DNA of 64,000 nt. Source: Oscillospiraceae bacterium. GTDB lineage: Bacteria; Bacillota; Clostridia; Oscillospirales; Oscillospiraceae. The translations under genes were made by a program, and so were the position numbers. The stretch's first letter is position 1. Each line of letters opens with the position of its first letter. The DNA is taken from positions 1 to 64,000 of the forward strand of contig JAHHRV010000007.1 in NCBI GenBank assembly GCA_020025595.1, read 5' to 3'. The notes below the pieces were generated by a model, which was not told the DNA's origin, ran no database searches, and was given only the letters and a program-made list of their open reading frames with translations. Below, one piece after another: positions 8,966 to 17,533 of this stretch.

Positions 8966-9982
8966 TCATGACACTTTATTAAATCTTATTTTTTTACCGT
9001 CCTGGTACATAAAACAGCCTCTCTTCAACGAAGCTAATCGATGTTCATAGTGCGAAATCTTAGCTTTGTCCTGAAGGCCCAGGGAAAGTGCAGTTTTATG
9101 CAAATTGGAGGCATCAGGATGAAAATGGATATGGAGTGCCGCTTGCCCCAGTGCTTGCTGCTCTTCCGGGCGAGAAACCCACTGAGTGCTATACCATCCA
9201 GATAAACCAAATTTACGTCCTTCCCGAAGAATTCTGTTTGCAAAAGACCCTTCTTTCAAGCGTAGTCGCTGGCACTCATCGAATACTAGGACAACCGGAT
9301 GATCCTCATTGGGAACACCGGACATACGCAAACCACAAATCGTTCCAAGCAGTAACTCAATCAAAATAGCTTGAGCAGCAATGTCGTAAACATGGTGTAG
9401 GTCTATAACGGTAATACCAGGCTCATTAAGCCTCCATTCATACGGCTCATTCCCTTTTGGAAGTAGACTCCCCAATTTCTTCAACTTAGGGAGCAGTCGT
9501 TTAGCTGTATCATTTCCTTTAGTATCATCTTCTACAGCATCGATGAGAGCTTGAATAGAGTACCCCTCGCCTTTCGCAATGCCTTCCTCAATCATATTTG
9601 AGACATAGGCCCATTGACTATCCCCAAGGCGAAGTCCTGTACGCAGGGTATCAGAAAACCGATTGGCTATCTCCCCCGCTGTTTCTCCCGGATACCTCGG
9701 CAAAAACGGTTCCAGGCTTATCCGTGAATCGTGAAGATCCAAGACCTCTGTGTCCGCAACCGGCCACTGAGGCGGATTCCCATTTTCCGATATAAAATCT
9801 GCTGAGCAATCAAAGATGAACACTCGAACCCCTTGTGGTGGGAGCTGTGGAATGAGGCTCTTAAGCAGGTAGCTCTTTCCAACGCCAGATTTCCCACTAA
9901 TGAACATATGCCCATTATTAGGGTTACTCCAAATCAATGGCTGACCAGCAGCAGACGTGCCTAACTGTAGTTCTAATCTCAT
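8966..9982 (-). CDS. HerA/FtsK-family ATPase
   Basis: This 338-residue protein has the P-loop GKSGVGKS (30-37), Walker B VLVFDE (231-236), and a downstream block, LREGRKFGLSGWYSTQ, with the arginine and glutamine sensor layout of HerA-like motor ATPases. HerA proteins form hexamers that pump DNA or assist a nuclease; VirB4/TraG-type coupling is a related alternative. It follows an unknown 636-residue gene by 16 bases on the same strand, so the two form an operon. No nuclease domain is visible in either. HerA pairs with an effector in several phage-defence systems, so a defence or DNA-transfer role is inferred. Confidence 0.8.
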   Translation of the reverse strand: MRLELQLGTSAAGQPLIWSNPNNGHMFISGKSGVGKSYLLKSLIPQLPPQGVRVFIFDCSADFISENGNPPQWPVADTEVLDLHDSRISLEPFLPRYPGETAGEIANRFSDTLRTGLRLGDSQWAYVSNMIEEGIAKGEGYSIQALIDAVEDDTKGNDTAKRLLPKLKKLGSLLPKGNEPYEWRLNEPGITVIDLHHVYDIAAQAILIELLLGTICGLRMSGVPNEDHPVVLVFDECQRLRLKEGSFANRILREGRKFGLSGWYSTQWVSRPEEQQALGQAALHIHFHPDASNLHKTALSLGLQDKAKISHYEHRLASLKRGCFMYQDGKKIRFNKVS

Positions 9983-9998
9983 GATGATACTCTCCTAA

Positions 9999-11909
9999 CT
10001 AAAAACTGGAATATTCTTCGAGCACAGCCTGCTCAATCTTGTATAATGCCTTAACACTTTTCTGCCCATCCTGCTCCACAACTGTTTTCCTAGTCAGAAA
10101 AGTTGAGCCATTCACAGGTGTACCAGAAAGGATGCCCTGTGCATTCAGTGCATTTAAGACCATAGGCGAACTCATCTGACACCTACGGCATATAGAGGTA
10201 AACGCCTGGCGAGTAAAATAGTAGAAATCTTCATCCTGATAGACCACTCCTAACTTACTTTGACCAAAGCTGTTCAACTGCATACCAGTAAGGGCACCAC
10301 GCATATCAAGGTTACCCGACTTGATGTTCTCCAGAACAATCGCACTAAACTTAGACGCTACAGCCAAATCACTGTCAGCATATGCTGAGCTCTGCTGCAG
10401 CAATCTCATCAGCGCCTTAGGCAAATCTGACGGAAGCAAAGATCGCAAATCCTCAGCTAAATCATTCGAAGGCGAAAGATCTCTGTGATATGCTCGTACC
10501 ACATTCTGAACGCCCATCAGAATTCCGAGCATAGTCAAAGCATCCTCAGTCAGTGCAACATCCTCAGGACACGATGTCAGAATATCGTTCGTCGCTGTCT
10601 GTATCTCATGTTCTAGTTCATGAACGTGCTCTGACACATAGTGTGCAAAAGCGTTCATATAGTCCGGTAGATACCTCATTAAGTTTGAAATGGAGGCAAA
10701 TGCATTCTCTTTCAGATCTGTTGCCAGCGCTTCTAGCAGAACAAACTTGGAAGAAACGCTTAATGTACTTAAGCTACTGCTAAGTACAATGGGCAATGCT
10801 TGAAATGCCTGTTCACCGCAATCTCGTTCTACAGAAGGGATACTGTTCGTTTCCATAGCATTCAACAGCACCTTCTCATTTTTTTCATTTTGAGAAGAAT
10901 CCCGTATAACCAAGGGCTGGTCCTTGCGCTCAATGAGTCGACGCAGAAATTCCTTGCCAGGGATGCTCAGCTCAATCCTGGAATCTCCATACCAACTGAA
11001 CATTTTTTCCAAACAGGCCAAAACCTGTGGCTCTGGAGAGTAGAGGCAAAGCCCTAGACGTGGTGAAAATCCAATTCCCCCCAATAAACTGTAGATCGAT
11101 GAAACATGAATGAAAAGGAAAATCGTACTTTGGAGCTCACTAGATTCAATACTTTTCATGAGCGCCGATATCCGATTCACCGCATGGAGTGTCTCTGATG
11201 CAGCCAAAGGTGGTACCTCTCTCTCAAGAATATCGGGAAGCTGTTGTGTTACCGGCAGTTTTAATGGAATTTGTCCATGTGTGCTAGAGCCTAACAAGCA
11301 AAAGTGCCATCGATCGTCTACCTGCTTCCAGCCAGAATAGAACGGAATATATAGCTCCTTTGCTGCAGCAGAGAAAAAGTTTTGAAGAAGCTGCCCAATC
11401 TTTCGCGTACTGCGCAAACGAGCAACCGGCTTTCCCACTGCACTAGACAGCTTGTTCACGAGTAACTCAGGCTTTTGAAACTCCTTTTCTGCAATAACCA
11501 GAGGCCTCGCATTCACAAACTGAATAACATAGACATCCGGTTGGCAATATCGACCATCAGCACGAATTCGGAAGGCATATTCAAGCCTTGCTTCAACTAC
11601 AATGTGGGGATAGCCTAACTTATCAAAGACAGTTAGTCCATTGGGATTCTGAATTATCTGAGAGTACGCTTCTTCTGCACCATAATTTTCTTTTTCTTTC
11701 AGTAACTGAGATGATTCGACCAAAGAGCATACATTTCTAAGATCGTTCGCCATCATCGATAATTGCTGGTTCGTCATATTCTGTCCTGCTACAATTGTAT
11801 CCATATACATTGTAGATTGAGCGTAAGGATACTGTAAGGCACCCCCATTTGCTGCACACGAAGAATCAACCATTTGATAACCATAGCCTGTATAACCATT
11901 TACTGCCAT
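9999..11909 (-). CDS. Unknown 636-residue partner of the HerA-like ATPase
   Basis: I do not recognise this protein. ATG 11909 is chosen because AAAGGAG precedes it; a longer frame to 12038 adds 43 hydrophobic residues and lacks a site. The first 45 residues are Gly/Tyr/Ser-rich and low complexity. Residues 90-190 contain a well-structured region (DVYVIQFVNARPLVIAEKE, then AVGKPVARLRSTRKIGQLL). The middle (SLLGGIGFSPRLGLCLYSPE) resembles the start of a P-loop ATPase core but has no Walker A. The C-terminus has a Cys pair (CRRC) and a winged-helix-like end. Its place 16 bases upstream of the HerA gene suggests that the two act together. Confidence 0.65.
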   Translation of the reverse strand: MAVNGYTGYGYQMVDSSCAANGGALQYPYAQSTMYMDTIVAGQNMTNQQLSMMANDLRNVCSLVESSQLLKEKENYGAEEAYSQIIQNPNGLTVFDKLGYPHIVVEARLEYAFRIRADGRYCQPDVYVIQFVNARPLVIAEKEFQKPELLVNKLSSAVGKPVARLRSTRKIGQLLQNFFSAAAKELYIPFYSGWKQVDDRWHFCLLGSSTHGQIPLKLPVTQQLPDILEREVPPLAASETLHAVNRISALMKSIESSELQSTIFLFIHVSSIYSLLGGIGFSPRLGLCLYSPEPQVLACLEKMFSWYGDSRIELSIPGKEFLRRLIERKDQPLVIRDSSQNEKNEKVLLNAMETNSIPSVERDCGEQAFQALPIVLSSSLSTLSVSSKFVLLEALATDLKENAFASISNLMRYLPDYMNAFAHYVSEHVHELEHEIQTATNDILTSCPEDVALTEDALTMLGILMGVQNVVRAYHRDLSPSNDLAEDLRSLLPSDLPKALMRLLQQSSAYADSDLAVASKFSAIVLENIKSGNLDMRGALTGMQLNSFGQSKLGVVYQDEDFYYFTRQAFTSICRRCQMSSPMVLNALNAQGILSGTPVNGSTFLTRKTVVEQDGQKSVKALYKIEQAVLEEYSSF

Positions 11910-12544
11910 AGTTTTTACTACTCCTTTGCTAGTTTTTTTGTAGCGATCCCAAAATATGAGTCGCATAGCCGCATAAAAGAGAAAACGGACTTTGAAAAAT
12001 AGCAAAACATACTGAAAGTCTCTCTTCAGCCGCATCACACAATATTTTGTGATCTGGATTTACCATATCACAGATTTTCTGGTTTGGAATCCATTTGCAC
12101 ATAGTTTGCAAAAATCATGTACAAGCCGAAACTGAAGATATCACATATCATACTAACTGTACAAGTATAGTAAAACCGAACGAAACCAGGCCATATTTCA
12201 GCTACGAAGCTGACTTCAGGATCAGTCTTACAGTCAGTTTTACAGAATCCCCATCATCCAAGCCAAGCGCATATAAATTCACCGCCATTAAACTTCTTTC
12301 AAAGAGATGGATGACAGTGGATTAATGTCATTATTCTACTTAAGCCACATATCGCCATGGACAAACGTCAAAGCAGATGTATCACTTTACCAGCACTCAT
12401 TTTTCATCTCAAGTAGAGACCTATATTTTTACTATATAGGGGTTGTGCTATTTTTGACTCCATCGCCTACGGTTATATGTAAAGGTGTAAAGTCCAGTTA
12501 ATAACACATATGATACAATACAATGAAGCTGATCACAGCCTTGA
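11910..12544. other. Non-coding stretch upstream of two divergent operons
   Basis: About 640 bases separate the HerA-partner start from the repeat and promoter of the TerB cluster. Only short unsupported frames without RBS or family resemblance are present. It probably holds the minus-strand promoter of the HerA operon. Confidence 0.5.
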
Positions 12545-12609
12545 TTGCAAAGGTGATCATCATATTTTTGTGTGCAGAACTTAATTTCACCTGATGTTCA
12601 CCTTTGCAA
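12545..12609. promoter_or_regulatory. Inverted repeat overlapping the triad promoter
   Basis: TTGCAAAGGTGATCAT (12545-12560) and ATGTTCACCTTTGCAA (12594-12609) are inverted copies with 15 of 16 bases pairing. The second arm covers the -35 box of the promoter reading into the 12711 gene, as an operator would. A hairpin or looping site is possible. Confidence 0.55.
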
Positions 12610-12626
12610 TATTTATGTGCTATAAT
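12598..12626 (+). promoter_or_regulatory. Promoter of the glycine-zipper/TerB cluster
   Basis: TTCACC (12598-12603), a 17-base spacer and a perfect TATAAT (12621-12626) lie 85 bases before the GTG start at 12711. Confidence 0.6.
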
Positions 12627-12710
12627 GTAATTGGCCAAATACTGCAGGAAGCAAGATTATATAGGAAGCAACAACTGCGTTAAAATTACAATAAAGGAGG
12701 GGGATATGGA

Positions 12711-14285
12711 GTGCTTAAATCTAAAAATTCTAATAAAGGCGACCGCCAGCGTCTGCTAGAACACGTTAGCCTTGTTGGCGCGCAAGCTGAGGTCGTGCAG
12801 CGCTATGGTTCTGCAACCAAAGAATTTGTGGTTGCATACAGTGGCAAAGATAATGAGATAAACAAGACTATGAAGAAGGGATTAAAATCAATCTCCGAAA
12901 GTATCATTAATGACAATAATGTTAAAACATGCATCAATTCGCAGGCAGGTTTTTCTGCAGAAGCCAAGACAGTTGCTCAAGAAAACGCCGAAAGAATCAT
13001 TGCTGGTAATAGAATCCGCTCAACACGCACAGACGATCTTCCTAAATGCCAAACTGCAAATGGACAAGTGATAGGTGGTACCAACGATCAGTTGTTTGAT
13101 ATTGTTTCCATAGATAAAGCTGGCTCATACATTGAAGGAACAGGAAGACAGCTTAAATATGTGGGAGATAATCCCAAAAGATGTTGTCAAATGCTGTTGT
13201 CCAAAAAATACGATAAATATCGAGAGGCTGAAGCATCAATAGAAATCCCAAAGGATTTCTATGAGGATGTCCAGAAAGAGTTATCTTCACGGATTGACAA
13301 AACCAAAAGGCAGATTCAGGCAGCTGAATTAGAGGGAAAAACCGAGCTCGTTCAAAGCAAGGAGACTGCGTTGGACAGGCTGGAGAAAACGCGCTCAAGT
13401 CTGAGAAAAGGTAGATTGAGCAAAGAAGAAGCTATAGTAGCCCGACTTCATCCACGGATTTCGACGGCAATGGATATTTCCCAATTCTCCCATCGGGCCG
13501 GTGTTGATGCCGCTAAATCAGGAGCAATTATCGGTGGAGGAATGTCTTTTATACGAAATGCCGTTGCTGTTATCAAAGGCGATGAAGATCCACCGGAGGC
13601 AGTAGCATCTATGGCCGGTGACACTGTCACTGCAGCAGGACTTAGTTATGCGACGGGTTTTATAGGATCAGCCCTTAAAGGCGGCATGCAAAATGCCAAC
13701 AATAATTGTATCCGTGTCCTTTCTAAGACGAATCTTCCTGGAACGGTTGTTACAGCAGCACTTGAAACAGGAAAAACGTTAATGAAATATTCAAGCGGTC
13801 AAATCACCGGTATAGAGTGTCTTAGCGAATTGGGTGAAAAAGGAGCCGCTATGACTGCTTCAGCGTTGGGAGCGACAGTTGGACAAACCGTGATTCCCTT
13901 TCCTATCATAGGCGGCTTAGTTGGTGGCATGTTTGGCTATACGCTTTCTACCATGTACTATGAAAATCTATTATCCGCGTTAAAAGAAGAGCAAATGGCT
14001 CATGAGCAGCGTTTGTTGATCGAAGCTGAATGTGAAGAGGCTATACAATCCATTCGCGAGTACAGACTCGAGATAGAGTTAGCAATTCGAAATTATCTTT
14101 CGGATTATACCGCTGTATTTGACAGTGCATTTAATCAAATTCATGCATCAATTAATACTCAAAACGTAAATCTGCTAATCGATGGTGCCAACAGTATTAC
14201 AAAATCACTTGGAGGTGAGGCGTTATTCTCTTGTACGGATGAATTGGATTCCTTGATGGCAGACAATAAAACAATTATGCTGTAA
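12711..14285 (+). CDS. Glycine-rich membrane-associated protein, gene 1 of TerB-like triad
   Basis: Family not recognised. The GTG start at 12711 follows AAAGGAGGGGG by 7 bases. The 524 residues split into a hydrophilic N-terminal half with a coiled coil near 180-245 (DKTKRQIQAAELEGKTELVQ), and a C-terminal half with three Gly/Ala-rich hydrophobic segments (about 265-290, 302-325 and 378-415, e.g. VIPFPIIGGLVGGMFGY) that look like glycine-zipper membrane hairpins. A helical tail follows. It is followed by a TerB-like gene 22 bases later and a second glycine-rich membrane protein. A membrane-acting complex, such as a stress, toxin or defence module, is an inference from layout. Confidence 0.7.
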   Translation: MLKSKNSNKGDRQRLLEHVSLVGAQAEVVQRYGSATKEFVVAYSGKDNEINKTMKKGLKSISESIINDNNVKTCINSQAGFSAEAKTVAQENAERIIAGNRIRSTRTDDLPKCQTANGQVIGGTNDQLFDIVSIDKAGSYIEGTGRQLKYVGDNPKRCCQMLLSKKYDKYREAEASIEIPKDFYEDVQKELSSRIDKTKRQIQAAELEGKTELVQSKETALDRLEKTRSSLRKGRLSKEEAIVARLHPRISTAMDISQFSHRAGVDAAKSGAIIGGGMSFIRNAVAVIKGDEDPPEAVASMAGDTVTAAGLSYATGFIGSALKGGMQNANNNCIRVLSKTNLPGTVVTAALETGKTLMKYSSGQITGIECLSELGEKGAAMTASALGATVGQTVIPFPIIGGLVGGMFGYTLSTMYYENLLSALKEEQMAHEQRLLIEAECEEAIQSIREYRLEIELAIRNYLSDYTAVFDSAFNQIHASINTQNVNLLIDGANSITKSLGGEALFSCTDELDSLMADNKTIML

Positions 14286-14307
14286 AAATATGAAAGAGAG
14301 GCGTAAA

Positions 14308-14889
14308 ATGTTCTTTGGGACCTCAAATAAACTCAGGCAATTAAAAATCTATTACCTATTCCTACATGCTGATGGAAGTATTTCTGCTGATGAAATGCAT
14401 TATCTCAACGAAATCATTTCACAAATGAATCTTTCAGCGCCATGTCGTCAGGAATATATGGCATTTTGCGATTGTCTACAAAAGCAATATGCCCAGATAG
14501 ACACCAAAACAGCAATTAAAGAAATTGAGAAACTTGTGAATCAAAATTCATCTCTCATTCCATTTTGCGATTTCAGATCTGACAAAAAAATACATGCTCA
14601 GACTATCTGGACACTGATTAATTTAGGATATGTCGATACGGTGTTGTCTAATGCTGAAATAGATATAATCACATATTTGGTTAAACATTGGAAAGTAGAT
14701 GCCACTCTTGTTCACGAACTTTACGACATTGCGGAAACGATTTTGACTTTAGAAAATCAAAAAGAGTGGTTGCAGACAACATCAAAAACATGTGAAGAGA
14801 TTCGTTCTGCCATCGAAGAAATTGATCGAAATATAGATTCCCTGACCGCTGCTGTGAAGATGTCGATTTCGGAAGCAGATATTATGTAA
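14308..14889 (+). CDS. TerB-like protein, gene 2 of triad
   Basis: This 193-residue protein starts at ATG 14308, with AGAGAGG upstream; the ATG at 14290 would swallow that site. Residues 8-40 (LKIYYLFLHADGSISADEMHYLNEI) resemble the first helices of the TerB family, helical metal-binding or signalling proteins first named from tellurite resistance, with the usual Asp-Gly and downstream Glu. A second similar block (GYVDTVLSNAEIDIITYLVK, near 112) suggests the internal duplication seen in TerB folds. The C-terminus is a coiled coil. It lies between two glycine-rich membrane proteins, 15 bases before the next start, so an adaptor role at the membrane is plausible. The TerB assignment is by pattern only. 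Confidence 0.65.
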   Translation: MFFGTSNKLRQLKIYYLFLHADGSISADEMHYLNEIISQMNLSAPCRQEYMAFCDCLQKQYAQIDTKTAIKEIEKLVNQNSSLIPFCDFRSDKKIHAQTIWTLINLGYVDTVLSNAEIDIITYLVKHWKVDATLVHELYDIAETILTLENQKEWLQTTSKTCEEIRSAIEEIDRNIDSLTAAVKMSISEADIM

Positions 14890-14904
14890 GGAGGAAAGAT
14901 CATA

Positions 14905-15918
14905 ATGCTCATACCTTTATTATTGATTGGAATAGGTGCGGGTACAACAGCTATTGGAATTGGCAAAGGAATAAAAGCTGGAATTGATCAAAATGACGCC
15001 AACGATACCAATCAATGTGCGCAAAGTATAATCAATAGTGCAACGGAACGTGCAAATGGCTGTCGCCAAAATAGCGTAAAAGCAATTGAGAATTTGGGAC
15101 TTAAGAAAATCTGGATTCTACACAATAGCATGAACTCCTTTATTCGCCTATTTGAGCAAATCCATAACATTGAGCTAACCGATTCTGCCGGATTAAGCGA
15201 AACAAATAAGCTTACTATTGATAAGCAAGCTTTTATTGAACTAAAGAAAATGAGTGCAGTGGCCTCTTCTATTGTCAGCGGAATGGCTGGCGGTGCTGCC
15301 TTAGGTGCTGTTACAGCATTTGGCGCCTATAGCGGAGCTATGGCGTTGGGCGCGTGTGCTACCACAGGAACAGCGATTGCATCGTTAAGCGGTGTTGCCG
15401 CCACCAATGCAACACTTGCATTCCTTGGTGGTGGAGCATTATCTGTTGGTGGTCTTGGTATAGCTGGTGGCACAGTAGTTTTAGGGGGATTGGTCGCAGG
15501 TCCTGCCCTTGCTGTTATGGGCTTTGTTGTAGGTGCCAAAGCTAGCGCAAATAAAGAAGCCGCATACGCCAATTTGGCACAGGCCAGGGAATATGCAGAG
15601 GAAGCTAAAACTGTTCAAATCCTCTGTAAAGCAATTCGTATGCGTGCGAGTATGTTTGAACGTCTTCTTATCAAACTTGACGCTATTTTTGAACCATTAA
15701 TTGACTCTTTGGAAGAAATTATCCAAACCACTGGAGCGGAATATTCGCACTATAGTGACAACGAAAAGGCTGTTGTCGCAGCAAATCTATCCATTGCAAA
15801 AGCTATTAAAACGGTACTAGATACGCCGATACTTACTGAAGATGGAAACCTGACCAAAGAATCTGAATCTGTTATTGCGCCGGTTCAGAAGGTGATTGAT
15901 TCCTATGGAGTTGTTTAA
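14905..15918 (+). CDS. Glycine-zipper membrane protein, gene 3 of triad
   Basis: Family not recognised. The 337 residues begin with a hydrophobic Gly/Ile segment (residues 2-26). From about 118 to 212 there is a long Gly/Ala-rich hydrophobic block with many GxxxG spacings (VSGMAGGAALGAVTAFGAYS; FLGGGALSVGGLGIAGG), suited to packed membrane helices or a pore. Helical soluble regions flank the block. RBS AAGGAGGAAAG lies before the ATG. Its architecture parallels gene 1, so the two may have a common origin or co-assemble, with the TerB-like protein between them. Confidence 0.7.
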   Translation: MLIPLLLIGIGAGTTAIGIGKGIKAGIDQNDANDTNQCAQSIINSATERANGCRQNSVKAIENLGLKKIWILHNSMNSFIRLFEQIHNIELTDSAGLSETNKLTIDKQAFIELKKMSAVASSIVSGMAGGAALGAVTAFGAYSGAMALGACATTGTAIASLSGVAATNATLAFLGGGALSVGGLGIAGGTVVLGGLVAGPALAVMGFVVGAKASANKEAAYANLAQAREYAEEAKTVQILCKAIRMRASMFERLLIKLDAIFEPLIDSLEEIIQTTGAEYSHYSDNEKAVVAANLSIAKAIKTVLDTPILTEDGNLTKESESVIAPVQKVIDSYGVV

Positions 15919-16350
15919 GCCTTGCACCTATTTCCGATGTGTGGAGTGCTGTTGAAATGTTTATTTAATTTCACAACCTAGAGAATTTGACGATTGAAAT
16001 GTTGTCTGCATTCAACTTGTGCACGATTTGCGTGACTTATATGACAGTAGAACAGAAGTATGCCGCATAGATGCCACGTATGAAAGATTTCATAGTAAAA
16101 CATTTTCTCAAGACGATTTTTTGCCGTTTGAGCACGGAAGAGTGTATTAACTTCAGCGAAAAATTATTAGCTGTCCTCACAACACAAGTAGCCGTTTCCA
16201 CCCAGTTTTCGAAAATGCATATCTGCTCATCTAAAGCTGGAAATTATTCCGAAACATACTAAGGGAGATATTAAGTGTGCAATAGCACAACAACATACAT
16301 CGAGCATATCGTTGAATCAATTGGAAATCGCTAATTACCTGTATTTCAAC
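15919..16350. other. Gene-free stretch after the triad
   Basis: About 430 bases. One 63-codon frame (16071-16262) lacks an RBS and family resemblance. No strong terminator was seen directly after 15918. Confidence 0.5.
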
Positions 16351-16366
16351 CACATATTATCTCTAT
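16351..16366 (+). repeat. 16-bp direct repeat, copy 2
   Basis: An exact second copy of CACATATTATCTCTAT (first at 7420-7435), just before the leader hairpin of the amidoligase operon. Together they could bound a segment of about 8.9 kb. Confidence 0.35.
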
Positions 16367-16370
16367 AGAA

Positions 16371-16395
16371 AGCCCGGAGTGAAAAACTCCGGGCT
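16371..16395 (+). terminator. Leader hairpin before the amidoligase gene
   Basis: AGCCCGGAGT pairs perfectly with ACTCCGGGCT across a GAAAA loop, and TATTTTATTTTA follows. It has the form of an intrinsic terminator but ends only 28 bases before the amidoligase ATG, so it may be an attenuator or may insulate the operon from upstream transcription. Confidence 0.6.
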
Positions 16396-16423
16396 TATTT
16401 TATTTTATGGAGGTAAAAACAAA

Positions 16424-17533
16424 ATGGAAGAAATGGTAGCCTGTAGTGTGTGTCATAATATGCACCCGGTGGAGGAACTGTTTGAGTTTGATGATCAGTT
16501 GCTGTGCGATGACTGCTTGTCCAACGAAACCACATTTTGCGACCGGTGCGGCGACCGAATCTGGACCGATGACAATGCCGGGGGTGAGCATATTCACCTG
16601 TGCCAGAGCTGCTATGACCGCTATTACACACGCTGTACTCGCTGTGGTCAGATTATCAGCGAGGTAGATGCATTTTACCAGGATGACGACTGTGATGAAG
16701 CACTGTGCCAGGACTGCAATAGCCGATATCAGGACAGCCGCCCAATTCACGATTACTACTACAAGCCGGACCCTATTTTCTACGGTGACGGCAGCCGCTA
16801 TTTCGGTGTAGAGCTGGAAATTGACGGAGCTGGTGAAAGTAACGCAGCTGCCAGAAAGATTTTGGAAATCGCCAATTCCAATGACGAGCATCTCTACTGC
16901 AAGCACGATGGCTCCCTGGAGGATGGCTTTGAACTGGTGACCCATCCGATGACCCTGGACTACCACTTGAATCATTTTCCCTGGGACAAGATCCTAAGTA
17001 AAGCAAAGTCCATGGGTTACACATCCCACCAGGCCAGAACCTGTGGCCTACATATCCACGTGAACCGCACCGCTTTTGGTGAAACAGAAGAGCAACAGGA
17101 TGAATGCATCGCTAGGGTGCTGTACTTCTTTGAGAAGAATTGGGAAGAACTGCTGCGTTTCAGCCGGCGGACACGTGCTCAGCTGGAGCGCTGGGCTATG
17201 CGGTATGGCTACAAGGATCATCCGAAAGAGCTTCTGAAGGAAGTCAAAAAGGGGTATCGCGGGGAACGCTATACCAGTGTCAACCTGTGCAACACCTACA
17301 CCATTGAGTTCCGCATTTTTCGTGGAACGCTGAAACTGAATACCTTAATTGCCATGTTGCAAATGATCCATCGGATCTGCGATGTGGCTCTTTATTTGTC
17401 CGACGAGGAAATCAAGGCCATGACATGGTCTACATTTGTCTCCGGATGCTCAGAGTATCCGGAGCTTGTTCAGTATTTGAAAGAGCGCAGGCTCTATGTG
17501 AATGAGCCGGTTGAAATGGAGGAGGAAATCTGA
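16424..17533 (+). CDS. Amidoligase with N-terminal zinc ribbons
   Basis: This 369-residue protein starts at ATG 16424 behind GGAGG. Residues 7-98 hold CxxC pairs (C7/C10, C28/C31, C39/C42, C60/C63, C71/C74, C95/C98), predicting about three zinc-ribbon-like modules. The rest matches the putative amidoligase family (ATP-grasp-like/glutamine-synthetase fold): FGVELEID (127-134), CGLHIHVN and TIEFRIFRGTL. Such enzymes are thought to form amide bonds between acidic groups and amines. The stop overlaps the start of a class II glutamine amidotransferase, a pairing known for this family in mobile elements, suggesting that the amine comes from glutamine. The substrate (peptide, protein or cell-wall component) is unknown. 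Confidence 0.85.
   Translation: MEEMVACSVCHNMHPVEELFEFDDQLLCDDCLSNETTFCDRCGDRIWTDDNAGGEHIHLCQSCYDRYYTRCTRCGQIISEVDAFYQDDDCDEALCQDCNSRYQDSRPIHDYYYKPDPIFYGDGSRYFGVELEIDGAGESNAAARKILEIANSNDEHLYCKHDGSLEDGFELVTHPMTLDYHLNHFPWDKILSKAKSMGYTSHQARTCGLHIHVNRTAFGETEEQQDECIARVLYFFEKNWEELLRFSRRTRAQLERWAMRYGYKDHPKELLKEVKKGYRGERYTSVNLCNTYTIEFRIFRGTLKLNTLIAMLQMIHRICDVALYLSDEEIKAMTWSTFVSGCSEYPELVQYLKERRLYVNEPVEMEEEI

Noticed and set aside
12095..12501. Two short plus-strand frames before the TerB cluster
   Set aside because: No RBS or protein-like composition; they lie in a regulatory gap.
16071..16262. 63-codon plus-strand frame
   Set aside because: No RBS, no recognisable family and low-complexity surroundings.
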